Source: Onthophagus taurus
Taxonomy: Eukaryota > Arthropoda > Insecta > Coleoptera > Scarabaeidae
NCBI RefSeq assembly: GCF_036711975.1
Contig: NC_091973.1
Coordinates: forward strand, 14,508,001-14,572,000
Direction: 5' to 3'
Length of the DNA: 64,000 bases
In this document: positions 40,255 to 51,744 of the stretch, piece by piece
How the letters are laid out: each line of letters starts with the position of its first letter
How positions within the stretch are numbered: the stretch's first letter is position 1
Translations under genes and position numbers: made by a program
The notes under the pieces: model-generated
Seen by the model: only the letters and a program-made list of their open reading frames with translations
The model's database searches: none
Told to the model about the DNA's origin: nothing

Positions 40255-41842
40255 AAAGATTGTAACAGAAAATACTCCAAGGGAATATCTCGATGATATT
40301 GTCGCTGGAGCCCAGTTCATTAAAGAAGCACTTGATTTACAACAAGAACTAATCAATTTGTTGAAAGAGGGAGCTTTTGAATTGAGAAAATGGGCAAGCA
40401 ATTCCAGTACGGTTTTAAGAGCAGTATCCAGCACAGATCTATCTACGCCAATATCATTAGATTACGACGAAGGAAGTTATATCAAGATTCTTGGACTTCA
40501 GTGGAATCCAATCTCAGATGAATTTCAATATTCTTATTCCTCTCGTCCTGCTCCTTGTACCAAACGTTCCATATTATCGGAGATTGCACGTATTTATGAC
40601 CCTTTAGGGTTCTTAACTCCTTGCACGTTACAGGCAAAAATATTTATGCAACAGTTGTGGCAACTAAAATTTAATTGGGATGATCCTCCTCCATTATCGC
40701 TTTCTCACCATTGGAAAATTTTTAAAACCAATTTAATTCATTTATCCCACTGGAAGTTACCTCGAAGGATTGTTCCCGAGAAGATAAAATCCATTCAGCT
40801 GCATCTTTTCTGTGATGCCTTGCAGAAAGGGTATTGCGCAGTGGCATTTTTAAGATGTCAAGGTCAAGATAAATCGGTCACCACTTCATTCCTTTATGCA
40901 AAAGCTCGTGTAGCTCCTCTTAAACAGTTATCGATCCCACGGCTCGAACTTTGCAGTGCGGTTTTACTTGTTGATGTTCTCGACCATATCAGAAAATCTA
41001 TCTCTCCATTACTAATAATCGACTCAATTACAGCGTGGTCGGATTCTCAAGTCACGCTATCATGGATTGCAGCTTCTCCAAGCCGGTGGAAAACTTTTGT
41101 TGCCAACCGTGTAACATATATTCAAAATATCTTACCCGCTACTCATTGGAGATACCTTCCGTCATCGTGCAATCCGGCAGACTGTGGTTCACGTGGCCTT
41201 TTTCCTGACCAGTTAATTAAATCTGACCTGTGGTGGAAAGGCCCTCCATGGCTTTTAGATCTACCAGAAAATTGGCCTTCGCCCTTTCTTCATAAATTTG
41301 AGCTTTCTGATACAATTCCTGAAACTAAAGTACAACTTATCAATAACGTTGAAATTAAAAGTAACTGTATTGATTACCTTCTGAATAAATTTTCCTCGAT
41401 TAAGAAAATTCAACGCATTTTTTCATACATCAAAATATTCATAAACTGTTGCAAAAACCGTAATCAATTCCCAGATCTGTCATTATCGCAACAAGAACTC
41501 CAATCTGCTTTAACTTCTATCATTTTTCATATCCAACGACAAGAGTTCGCTAAATTAATTCAACAAATTGAAACCAATCAGCTGCCTGCTAAACCCCTTC
41601 GAAAGCTAGCTCCCTTCTTTGATGGGGATGGTTTAATCAGGGTGGGTGGTCGGTTAAAAAATGCTGTTATACCGTTTGATCATCGGCATCCAGTTTTGCT
41701 ACCAAAGAACAATCGGTTAAGTGAAGTAATTGTAGAAGACATTCACAAAAAATACGACGGTGTTGTCAGAGTGGCAGCTGTCAAAACCAACAATGGGTTC
41801 CTCACGCGGCCGGTAACAAAACTGTGTCCGTTACCGATGTAA
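40255..41842 (+). pseudogene. BEL-1 pol, RT/RNase H part
   Basis: BEL/Pao polyprotein part after the LINE. AGAQFIKEALDLQQELINLL and FELRKWASNSS belong to the RT thumb. KRSILSEIARIYDPLGFLTP is a Pao-family hallmark. RNase H is HLFCDALQKGYCAVAF and SDSQVTLSWI, followed by the connection to the integrase zinc region and the conserved C-terminal end VKTNNGFLTRPVTKLCPLP. Incomplete for the integrase. Fossil. Confidence 0.8.
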
Positions 41843-41986
41843 ATAATCACAATTGTAACTTTTTTTTTCCGTTATTTCAATTCAATGTTATTTTATATCT
41901 ATTTTATTACTGATAATTGATCTACATTCATTTTTTTTTTTTTATAAAGAACAGTTATTATTAACGTCTTCTTTTGCCGGGGAGAA

Positions 41987-42490
41987 TGTTCGGGCACGAT
42001 CAATCGCCCTCTCTTGAGGGGCGCCCAAGTTATGTTTTGTAATTTATTATGAGTGATTTAAAAATGTACCAATAGATGGTACACATTTTGTACGGGTTAA
42101 TAAGATGTAAAGTTCAAGCATCGAGATATACTATGTTTACTGGAGTGCGTGCTTTGAGCTAGAAAACGAGCCGGCCTCCCCCACCCCATAACGGCAAAAA
42201 GCTTCAACGTAACATACGTAACATTTATTATTTTTTTTTTTTTCCTAACTATAATAACTTAAATATGTATTATTTGGTGTTTTTCATCATTATTGAATAA
42301 CATTATTTGAATTACTTAGTAAATATTGAATAAATTCATGCTGAATTATATCCATTAGTTAGTACTATTTGTATTTCTTGCCGTTATAGGGTGGGGGAAC
42401 ATGCTGGCGAATCGGACCGTTTTTTCGACCAAGCGAATATCGTGAGCACGTACTCCAGTAAATTATATGTATCTCGATGAGTTCAAGACA
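41987..42490 (+). repeat. BEL-1 3' LTR (right end uncertain)
   Basis: Follows GCCGGGGAGAA, a purine-rich stretch typical before BEL LTRs, and starts TGTTCGGGCACG. No second copy exists in the window to fix its right end. Part of it forms the inverted repeat described at 42107-42495. Confidence 0.6.
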
Positions 42491-42495
42491 CACTC
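42107..42495. repeat. imperfect inverted repeat within the BEL-1 LTR region
   Basis: Left arm about 42107-42210 (CATCGAGATATACTATG ... CCCCCACCCCATAACGGCA) and right arm about 42375-42490 (TGCCGTTATAGGGTGGGGG ... TCTCGATGAGTT) are imperfect reverse complements around an AT-rich loop. It could be a MITE or an LTR-specific hairpin. No clear target duplication. Confidence 0.55.
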
Positions 42496-42514
42496 GGGAC
42501 ACACTCACTCTTTA

Positions 42515-42860
42515 GTAGTTCATAAGTGGACGAGTCACCGAGTAATGTTAAAGATTTGTTAACATATTGGGTTTGGTTGAGGACCACAGTAACTTGTCCC
42601 TTATCGGCAGAGATATATTGCCACCTAACTGAATTGTCCAAAAAACCGTCCGTGAATTCCTTCCTGTACGATTCCTCTTTGGGCTCTATACGGTTTTAAC
42701 TCTCGACCCCCCGTGCTTTTTCCCGTCATTGAGTTTTTCATCACCTTCGGGTGTCTAATTAACCAAATTAATTAGAAATTAAACTGGTTTTACCCAGTCC
42801 CACTGCTTTTTATGTTCAAAAATGTACACCGGGCATGTTTCGGCCTTTTGTCTTGCCCTT
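42515..42860 (-). pseudogene. Penelope-like fragment (PLE-4)
   Basis: Minus strand, about 42515-42700, reads EPKEESYRKEFTD ... VRWQYISADKGQVTVVLNQ and TQYVNKSLTLL, the ADKG-TVV-Y block upstream of the Penelope RT palm. Further 5' (about 42825-42860) is GGCCGAAACATG, resembling the GAAAC half of the pLTR hammerhead. Only this 5' portion survives; RT and endonuclease are absent. Confidence 0.6.
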
Positions 42861-42936
42861 TTAATTTTTTTTTCTAAATCCATTGATGTACAATACATCC
42901 ATTTTAAATGTAATATTAGCAGAGAAAAGACACCTG

Positions 42937-43685
42937 TATATACAGGTTGTCACACAAGAACGCCGCAAGCTGTAACTCTGTCATTTACCTTCCGATTTTT
43001 ATGAGCGAGGTATCGAACGAAATGGTTTGATGAATACTATGATTCATGCTACAAATAAACTTTTTCCAACGCCATTTTCAATTTCAAGCGATTATCGACT
43101 TTTGCTTTTCAAATTGCTCGGTTTGTTTTTCTTCACGTTATTGGATAGAGATTTTTTTCTGAACCCATTGCTGTACAATATATTAACATTAATTGTAATT
43201 TTAGCAGAGAAAAACAATTCAAACATTTTCCGAACATTTGAACATTGGTACCATGGAAAAAAATAACGCGCAAAACTGATAACGGTCATTAAATGATACT
43301 TCAATGCCTGAAGCAGTTGTAAATGATTATTTTGGTACACTACATGGCACACTACAGTATAACACAAGTGACTTTAAGAGAATGTTCGGAAACTATTTTA
43401 ATGTTTTTCTCTCTACTACAATTACAATTAATGTTGATGTATTGTACATTAATGTATTCAGAAAAGAAATTTCTATCCAATAACGTGGAGAAAAACATAT
43501 CGAGCAGTTTGAAAATCAAAAGTTGATAATCGCTTGAAATTGAAGATGGCGATGGAAAAAGATTATTTGTAGCATGAATCATAGTAGTCATAAAACCTTT
43601 TCATTTGATACCTCGCCCATGAAAATCGTAATGTAAATGACAGAGTAACAGCTTGCGGCATTCTTGTATGACAACCTGTATATAG
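42937..43685. mobile_element. non-autonomous DNA element with about 320-bp inverted repeats
   Basis: Begins TATACAGGTTGTCA and ends TGACAACCTGTATA; the arms (about 42940-43240 and 43380-43685) are imperfect inverted copies. TA dinucleotides flank the ends, fitting a Tc1/mariner-mobilised MITE. No protein is encoded; open frames inside are chance. At its left end another fragment of the same family (42862-42935, similar to 43150-43215) joins to give the palindrome ACCTGTATATACAGGT. Confidence 0.7.
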
Positions 43686-43785
43686 TGAAATATAATATTT
43701 TTGTATATCCCCGTTTGTGTTATCGTTTATTTGACTTTAAGTTAGTTTTTGTTTACCACGTGCGAGGTGGGGATGTAAATTTGTG

Positions 43786-43880
43786 AGGGTCCTTCGAGTC
43801 TGGTTTTGATTTGGTTTTCCACATTGGTTTGTGACACCAGACTCGAGTGACCTCTTGGGAATAGACAGCATATTTTTTGT
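43786..43880 (+). repeat. 95-bp repeat with 10-bp hairpin, copy 1
   Basis: Almost identical to 52625-52720. It contains TCGAGTCTGG and, 30-odd bases on, CCAGACTCGA, a perfect 10-bp inverted repeat. The start (GGTCCTTCGAGTCTGG) resembles the primer-binding site used by BEL-type elements. No coding potential. Confidence 0.7.
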
Positions 43881-43889
43881 AAAAGTTTC

Positions 43890-44430
43890 AACTTTTGGAA
43901 CAAAATTTTTTAATTTAATGTTTTGATTGTTAGTGTTTATATATTCTAACTGGTATTTTATTATCGTTATTAACCTTAACTACAGTATTTGCAACAAAAA
44001 CACCATCACTTATTTCCTCGTTCAGTACAACTAAATCTCCTTTTAAGTTAACTGGAAAATACTTAATTGTTTCGCATCGAGTTGGTAAAATTGTGTATAC
44101 TGACGCATCTGAGTTAATGGGTACAGAAACTTTAACATTGTCAATCCAAAGAGATAGTAAAAATGTTTCGTAATTTATTGTGGCAAAATATTTAAAAAAG
44201 AAATCTGATCCTAATATTCCCTGAAATTGACAATTTGGATTATTAATTACTATAAACTGATGTGTTATACATTTTTCGTTATTAATTTGTAAAAGGATAT
44301 CTGCTGATCCAAGCGAAGTTACTGAACCGCTAATGCCTTTAACCTCACGTTTATTTAATGGATTTATTACATGATCGTCATTTAAAAATTCTTGAAAAAA
44401 TATGCTGACAGAAAATATGCTCCCGTGTCA
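43890..44430 (-). pseudogene. Ty3-type aspartic protease fragment
   Basis: Minus strand. It shows a LIDTGA-type active site near 44430, then INNEKCITHQFIVINNP, ILGSDFFFKY, and later VVLNEEISDGVFVANTVVKV, the end of a Ty3/errantivirus-like protease domain. It is an isolated fossil fragment with no adjoining RT. The opposite-strand protease piece at 44640-44902 belongs to another copy. Confidence 0.6.
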
Positions 44431-44639
44431 ATTAAAAATAAAAAACATTTATTATTACTCCTAAAATTTACATAATTTAACCCGTTTAAATTGTAACTTC
44501 GTAACGCTTGTAACGCACTGTGAACGAATTCATAACTTCTTATCTGACTGTAAAGGAAGGTTTATTCTCGTATAGTGTAGCTGCGCCTTATAGACCCTGG
44601 TGGGAGTAGGTGCTTACATAACGAAGGAACCGACTACCC

Positions 44640-44902
44640 CTTTTTTGTAAGTACCTGTCACGGTGATTTACCACTGCACAAATTCGACGGCTCGACTATA
44701 GGTATGAATTTTTTGTGATACCTAATTTGTCATATCCAATAATTTTGGGAATAGATTTTTTGAGGTTTCACAATTCCAGTTTTGATTTTGAAAAACGGGA
44801 ATTAACCATCATTCATCAGAATCAGCGATTTCTCATTCCGGAAACAGTTTTTTTGTCATGAATTGAAACCGCCTGAATTATCTACTTTACGGTTATGCGC
44901 AG
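44640..44902 (+). mobile_element. Ty3-B fossil, protease segment
   Basis: Plus-strand piece reading ILGIDFLRFHNSSFDFEKRELTI in outline, a Ty3 protease C-terminal pattern. It ends at the CGCAG target duplication of the CsRn1-type element. Ty3-B continues at 49275. Old and broken. Confidence 0.55.
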
Positions 44903-45084
44903 TGTAGCGTACTGTGGCAGCAGCTCCATTTAAAAACATAAAATTGTAATTCATTTGTTATTATTTTTATATTTGCCACACAATTGTTTTTGATGCAAAA
45001 CACAACAGACGCAAAATAAAAGTCTGCCAAAAGTTAATTTTATAATTATTGTATTATTATGTTGGCTAATACCTCATAGCCACA
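44903..45084 (+). repeat. CsRn1-type 5' LTR
   Basis: 182 bp, TG...CA ends, about 99% identical to 49088-49269. AT-rich, no open frame. Confidence 0.92.
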
Positions 45085-45239
45085 TTTGGTGACCCCGATC
45101 AAAGTAACTCGCAACCTGGTAGATCCTTCCCCCAGTCCGATTAAACCAACTCACAACCTGAAAGTTATCCCTTCAACTCGACTAAACCAGCCCGGCAAAT
45201 GAGATTCAACTGAAAAATTCAAGAATCACCAATTCAAGA

Positions 45240-45908
45240 ATTAAGAAGAATCCATTCAACCGATTGAGCTTTATCATTAAATTGTCACCGATATCTGTGG
45301 TCGCCATATTGAAACAAAATTCAATTATATTCTCGCGAATTTACCAACTGATATTATTACAACCGTAGTTGATTTAATTCAATCTCCTTCGGATACAACT
45401 CCTTACTCTTCCCTTAAAAACGCTCTGATAGAAAGATTATCACTGAGCGAAGAAAAAAGGCTCGATGATATTCTTTCTGGGACTCAGATGGGAGTACAAC
45501 ACTACAACACGAACAACACCGCGACATGACGAGCTTTTGACGGCAATTCAAAATTTGACAGTAACTTGCCAAACATTATTAAAATCAGTTGTCCAACAAC
45601 AACAACAGGACTGCGTAACGAAACGTTTAGAGAGCCAGATAAATTCTTTATCTGCACAGTTTCAAAGCAATACACCTTCAACTACGTCAAATTATTGTAA
45701 TTGCCACCAGCGTCATACCTCTCGTAACAGATATCGTTCTCATAAAGTTCGATCAAGAAGTAATTCCAATTCAACTAATTTGAATCACGTATGTTGGTAT
45801 CATCGTAATTTTGGTAAAAATGCAACAAAATGCGATGGTGCCACATGCAGTTTTTATTCCGTATTTGCAGATAGAACCACCACCAATAATAATTCAAAAA
45901 ACCCGTAA
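45240..45908 (+). pseudogene. CsRn1-type gag region
   Basis: The capsid-like part contains YSSLKNALIERLSLSEEKRL, a hallmark of CsRn1 gag. It is followed by the unusual CHCC nucleic-acid-binding knuckle (CWYHRNFGKNATKCDGATC), which distinguishes this clade from other Ty3 gags with CCHC. The region carries about one break. Confidence 0.75.
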
Positions 45909-45931
45909 AGATTCGAAGGAAAAAAGAAGAA

Positions 45932-48900
45932 ATGTTTTCTAAATTCAAAATTAAGACTGATAGTCAACCTCAACTTTTGGCAAATTCATTTAATACAAGA
46001 CTTTTTATATTTGATAATCAAAATAATTTAAATTTTTTAATTGATACTGGCGCCGATATTTCGGTTTTACCATTTAAACTTTTTCCCAAACACAACCAAG
46101 ACACCGAATCAAGCCTTTCTGCAGCCAATGGTACTAAAATTAACACTTACGGAAAAAAATTACTCACGGTTTCGCTGAATTTAAGACGAAATTTTCCATT
46201 CGTCTTCACCATTGCGAACGTTAATAAACCAATCATTGGCGCAGACTTTCTTCATAAATTCGGTATCTTGGTTGATGTTAAAAACAAACGATTAATTGAT
46301 TCAAAAACAGAATTATACTCAATTGGTACCAGTATCAAAACAAATGAACCAACACCAAAACTTTTTTCTTTCGAATCCATATATACAACCCTTTTAAAAT
46401 CATTCCCAACACTAACCTCTACACCGGATTTTTCTTCACCAGTTAAACATCAGACAACACACAAAATTATAACTAATTCTCATTTACCGTTTTGTCGTCC
46501 TCGACGTTTAGATGTACATAAACACGCAATAGCCAAAAAGGAATTTGATCAGATGGTAGCCATGGGAATATGTAGACCCTCTTCTTCTTCAACAGCATCG
46601 CCTCTACACATGGTCCCCAAAAAGGATTCCAATGATTGGAGACCATGTGGAGATTATCGACAATTAAATAACGTTACTATTCCGGACCGATATCCCCTTC
46701 CACATATTCAGGATTTCAACTTACATTTGAATGGATGCAAAATTTTTTCAAAAGTGGATTTAGTAAGGGCATATCATCAAATTCCGGTGGAAGAAGAAGA
46801 CATTCCCAAGACAGCTATCACTACTCCTTTTGGTCTTTTCGAGTTTACTCGTATGCCGTTTGGCCTCCGTAATGCTGCTCAGACCTTTCAGAGATTCATA
46901 AATGAAGTTCTTTCGGGTCTCAACTTCTTATTCGTTTATTTAGATGACATTCTCATTGCAAGTCATAACGAAGAAGAACATTATGTACATCTCGAGAAGT
47001 TATTTGAACGGTTAAGTACATTCAATATCAACATCCAACCATCCAAATGTGTTTTTGGAGTTACTTCCATTGATTTTCTTAGTCATCATATCACTAGCGA
47101 TGGTATTCAACCTTCTAAGTCTAGGATTGATGCTATTTCAAAATTTCCCAAACCAAAAACATTGAATGAACTACAAAGATTTTTGGGCATGATTAATTTT
47201 TATCATAGATTTTTACCGAACATTTCTAATATTTTATCACCCCTTCATAATCTTTCATCATCGCTTTATTCAATTAAACAAAAACAAAAAATAACATCTT
47301 GGTCAGATGAACATGAAATTTCCTTCGCAACAGCTAAAGATCTTCTAACGAAATCTACCGTTCTGGCTCATCCATCTCCTCACGCTTCGCTGTTACTTAC
47401 CACAGACGCTTCTAATACAGGTATAGGAGCAGTTCTGAGCCAAATTATTGATGAAAAACCGCAACCATTAGCATTTTATTCACATAAACTTTCTCCAAGT
47501 CAAGTTAAATATTCAACGTTCGACAGAGAGCTATTGGCAATATATTCTGCCATAAAATTTTTTAATCATTTCCTACACGGAAACAATTTTACAGTTTTCA
47601 CCGACCACAAACCTATAACTACGGCAATATTTTCATCAACAGAAAAAACACCAAGACAAACCAGGTACCTAAATTACATAACACAATATACATCCGATGT
47701 GAGATACATTAAGGGAAATTCCAATATTGTTGCAGACGCTTTGTCCAGGACAAATATTGAATCCCTAAATTCTCAGTACCCCGACACACTTACACTTTAC
47801 AAAGCTCAAGTCACAGATATCGAATTGTCGAACCTACTACATAAACAATTTTCTCACACTCACACTACAACACCCTATCAGTTATTGCTACAACTCACAA
47901 CGCTACCTGATATCAAATTATGGTGTGAAATATCAACGGAATCTCCACGAATCTACATTCCGCAGCAATTTAGAGAAATAGTTATACAAAAATTTCATGG
48001 TTTATCTCACCCTGGCATTCGAGCAACCATTCATTTAATAAAAACAAAATTCTTTTGGCCTCATATGTCAAAACAAATTCGTATTTGGACAAAATCATGT
48101 TTACAATGCCAGAAAGTTAAGATACAAAGGCATACAAAATCGCCAATTCTCAAAATCAAAGTTCCAAAAGTTCGATTTGAACACATTCACATTGATTTGG
48201 TTGGCCCACTTGTTCCATCTCTTGGATGTACTTATCTGCTCACAGTCATTGAGTGTTTCACACGGTGGCCAGAGGCTTTTCCTCTAAAAGATATCTCTGC
48301 AGCCTCTATTGCAGATACTCTTTTCAGGCATTACTTCAGCCGTTTCGGTATTCCTACCATGATCACTCACAATCAAGGACGACGAAATCGAATCACTATT
48401 ATTTTCAAAATTCCAATTATTTTTAGGTACTCATCAAATACACACATCTGCTTATCACCCACAAAGTAACGGTATGATTGAACGATTTCACCGTACTTTG
48501 AAATCAGCGATTATTGCTCGAGGTAATTCTTCTAGATGGAACAATGACTTGCCTTTGATTCTCCTAGGTCTCAGGTCATCCCTAAAGGAGGATTTAGGTT
48601 GCTCATCCGCTGAATTGGTTTATGGTCAGCAACTCAGATTACCAGGAGAATTTTTCTTACCTACCGAACCATCAATTGAAACTGAACCATTATTATCACG
48701 TTTAAAATCATCTTTTGCTGACATTAAACCAGTTCAGTCAACCATACATTCCAGCCAAAAACCTTTTGTTCACAAAGAATTATTCAGGTCAAACGTTGTA
48801 TTTATTAATATTACTGGAATTAAACCTACGTTGTCTCCTAGGTACGAAGGTCCCTTCAGAGTGTTGAAGAGATTTTCAAAATTTTTCGTGGTATTGAAAG

Positions 48901-49025
48901 ACAGTAAAGAAATAAATGTAAGCCTCGATTTGCTGAAACCGGCTTTCTTTCTGAACGAAAACGTTTCTCCTGAAGTCAACAATTTAATAATTAATAAAAC
49001 TAAAAAAGTACATTTTAAATTTTAA
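45932..49025 (+). pseudogene. CsRn1-type pol: protease, RT, RNase H, integrase
   Basis: In order: protease [15 protein letters not shown] with [35 protein letters not shown] and [11 protein letters not shown]; RNase [15 protein letters not shown] and FTDHKP; integrase zinc finger (H...H...CLQCQ) and core with HIDLVGPL and MIERFHRT; and a C-terminal region with PRYEGPFRVL. Length is normal for the clade. Nearly whole, about one break. Confidence 0.88.
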
Positions 49026-49087
49026 TTCAAATTTTTGACTAAATGTTTTCCCTCTTTCTGTTCTTTCTTTATAGGAGGGGAAGTGGA

Positions 49088-49269
49088 TGTAGCGTGCTGT
49101 GGCAGCAGCTCCATTTAAAAACATAAAATTGTAATTCATTTGTTATTATTTTTATATTTGCCACACAATTGTTTTTGATGCAAAACACAACAGACGCAAA
49201 ATAAAAGTCTGCCAAAAGTTAATTTTATAATTATTGTATTATTATGTTGGCTAATAGCTCATAGCCACA
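49088..49269 (+). repeat. CsRn1-type 3' LTR
   Basis: Partner of 44903-45084, preceded by a purine tract and followed by the CGCAG duplication. Confidence 0.92.
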
Positions 49270-49274
49270 CGCAG

Positions 49275-50426
49275 TAAAGCAACCAGTTAATTATTATTTT
49301 TCCATTTTAAAATGTGAAACAGTCAGTAATAACGAATCAGATGTTTTCAATAATATCTTAAACAATTTAAATATAAGTTCTATGGAAAAAAGTAATTTCG
49401 TAATTTTTTCCGAAACACCGGGTCTTACCCAGGAATATGAGCATGAAATAATTCTCAACTCCGCAGATCCTTTCACGGTAAAACAATATCCGGTTCCCGT
49501 AGCTCACAGAGGTGTTATCCAGGACGAAATTAGGAAAATGGAAAAACGGGGTATCATTGAACGCGGCAGCACTCCATATTGTAGTCCTTTGGTTACGACA
49601 GTTAAGTCAGATGGCTCAGTTAGGGTCTGTTTGGATGCTAGGCGTCTAAATAAGGTTATGGTAGGAGATAATGAGCTTCCTAGAACCAAAGAAGATATAC
49701 TTATATGTCTACTTTCGACTTGACTGCGGGATATTGGCAGATTCCATTAAAGTTGGAACATCACAAATATACAGGTTTCCGTTTCGAAAATAAATGTTAC
49801 CAATTTAAGGTGCTACCTTTTGGTTTAAAGACCGCCATTTCGCCATTTACGAGATGTATTGATCGCATTTTGGGTCTTTCTTTCGCGGGATTTGAGAAAT
49901 TTTATCACGGGTAATTATGATCAACCTTCGTACGACTTACCTTTCGATGTACAATGTGACGCTAGCAATGTTAGTTTGGAAGCCATTCTCTTCCAGATGG
50001 TGAATGGTAAGAAAAAATAATTAGTTATGCTAGCCATTTATTGTTAGACAGGGAACGACGATACTCAGTGTCTGAGAAGGAACTGTTGGCAGTGGTATTT
50101 GCTTTGCAAAAATGGCGTACTTACCTTATCGGGAAACATTTTAAAATCTATACGGATCATCGAAGTTTGTCTTTTTTAAATACTTGGCGTTTGTTGAATC
50201 GCAGGATTGAACGATGAGTTCTTGCTCTCCAAGAATATTCCTATTCGTCCTATCGTTCCGGATAATATATGTTTTGCCGGGATGAGGTGTAGAATAAACA
50301 AATTGAACTCATTAATTAAAGATTTGCCTGAGGCTCAGAAAAGCGATCCAACTCTACCTAAAATAATTGAAGAGCTCCAAAAACCTAATAATAAAGAAAG
50401 TAAATTCATCTTGTTTCAGAATTTTA
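49275..50426 (+). mobile_element. Ty3-B fossil, RT/RNase H segment
   Basis: Continuation of Ty3-B: RT with VRVCLDARRLNKVM, FDLTAGYWQIPL and YQFKVLPFGLKTA, and RNase-H-like pieces (CDASNVSLEAILFQ, IYTDHRSLSFL) to about 50200, then a linker toward integrase. Several breaks. Interrupted on the right by the LTR element at 50427-52134. Confidence 0.75.
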
Positions 50427-50811
50427 TAAATTAGAATTTAGCAGAGGCAGTAGTATAGGCATTTAGTTATCGTTTATCTTTCTTATTTGTGTTCATAGTT
50501 ATATCATACTTATTATTCGTTATTAAAATATGATTAATTAAAATAATTAAATAATTAGTTAAAGTATAAGTGTATTTAAAAGTGTTGGTTTGAATAGTTA
50601 TTTAAGCATTCGAATTTAGAGTATGAGATCACGGTAATGTCGTGAGTCAGTTCAAATATTTCTTTGTTCCTTTGTTATCGTGTATTCCGTATCTACCTGA
50701 GTGCCTTATGTAAGAGAGGAAAGGAATCAGTATTAATAAAGTAGTGAACGAGAGAAGATGTTGTTTTATTTTGAAACTGAATAATTAATATAATACAGTT
50801 CCTCCGTTACA
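50427..50811 (+). repeat. Ty3-C 5' LTR
   Basis: Matches 51745-52134 over nearly all its length. The left boundary is within a few bases, because AATTTTA/AATTTA flanking sequence blurs the duplication. Confidence 0.8.
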
Positions 50812-51352
50812 ATTCAGAAGTGGGATGATGTTCTTAGCAATGTAGTATGGGGAATCAATAATATAATTAATTCGAATACGGGGTTTGCCCCTTACAAATT
50901 AATGTTTGGTTTTGATCAGATGAAAAAGCATGGGGATCTGTGCGCAAACGAAAATGTAAGCAATAGAGAAGAAGAAAGAGTGAAAGCAAAAGAAAACATG
51001 GATAAAAGATCATGTGAAGAGACAATTCGATTCAAAAAGGAAAAAAGCGAAAACATTCACAGTAAATGATTTGGTCCTTTGGAAGGGATCGGGTATTAAT
51101 AATGTAGATGCTACAAAAAAACAGGAATAAGATTCGGTGGTCCATATAAAGTGGTCAGTGTCATAGGAAATGACAGATATAAGATTACCTCGTTACGTGG
51201 TATGAAAGGGTATAAAAAGTACCAAGCAGTAGTTCCTGTGGATCAGTTACGAGAATATACTGGTGGAATTCTAGACGGAAGTGATAGTGACAGCGATATA
51301 AATAGCACAGATGAATTAATTGATTTATTAGAAGGTTAATAGCAAAGAAACA

Positions 51353-51526
51353 GTTGACCGGGCGGAAAAGAAATATCTGTCTGAATGCCATATGGCCACG
51401 TCTTAAAAATAATAAAATATTAGTTATATATTATGTTACGATAACTATAACAAATAAAATATATTTTCTTGACCGGGCAGAAGAAGTTCTGTGTGAATGC
51501 TATTAGGCCGGGTCTTAAAAATGAAC
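51353..51526 (+). repeat. duplicated 60-bp segment in the Ty3-C 3' leader
   Basis: TTGACCGGGCGGAAAAG near 51353 and TTGACCGGGCAGAAGAAG near 51470 start two similar blocks, each ending in GTCTTAAAAAT, about 117 bp apart. Non-coding. Confidence 0.6.
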
Positions 51527-51744
51527 AAATAATAAAAAATTATATTGTTGTAGACAGTTATAGTAAATAGCTGTAGAAACAAACGAACTTATCTATAAGT
51601 AAAATATAGATAATTTATACTCGTTTGGACCATAACATGGTATTAAGGTGCTGTGTATGTCCCTATTATAATTTGTTTCAGAAGCAAACCTTTAGACAAT
51701 GGAAAGAAGGCGACGAAGACGTCTCAAAGGTCAGGATGGTCGAT

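Larger units (their letters stand above)
36026..42490 (+). mobile_element. BEL-1: BEL/Pao element, broken and incomplete
   Basis: Plus-strand BEL/Pao. Parts: a protease/DUF1758-type region with VDLLLGAELVPQI (about 36030-36540), the start of the RT (about 36640-37030, with NTVTYGVALAPFLALRTLLEL), then, after a 3.2-kb LINE insertion, RT thumb, RNase H (HLFCDALQKGYCAVAF ... AWSDSQVTLSWI) and the C-terminal pol end (40255-41842), and a 3' LTR from 41987. The 5' LTR and gag are not seen. Roughly six or more breaks including deletions; old. PLE-3 lies against its left side. Confidence 0.8.
44903..49269 (+). mobile_element. CsRn1-type Ty3/gypsy element, complete with both LTRs
   Basis: LTRs 44903-45084 and 49088-49269 (182 bp each, TGTAGC...GCCACA) differ at about two sites, so the insertion is young. 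The flanking duplication is CGCAG (44898-44902, 49270-49274). The primer site is TTTGGTGACCCC, the tRNA-Trp type used by the CsRn1 clade, and a purine tract (GGAGGGGAAGTGGA) precedes the right LTR. Gag and pol regions are present in order. About two or three breaks in all. It lies within the old Ty3-B. Confidence 0.92.

Noticed and set aside
43027-43591. Four short frames inside 43.0-43.6 kb
   Set aside because: They are mirror images of one another because the element is an inverted repeat; there is no protein family match.
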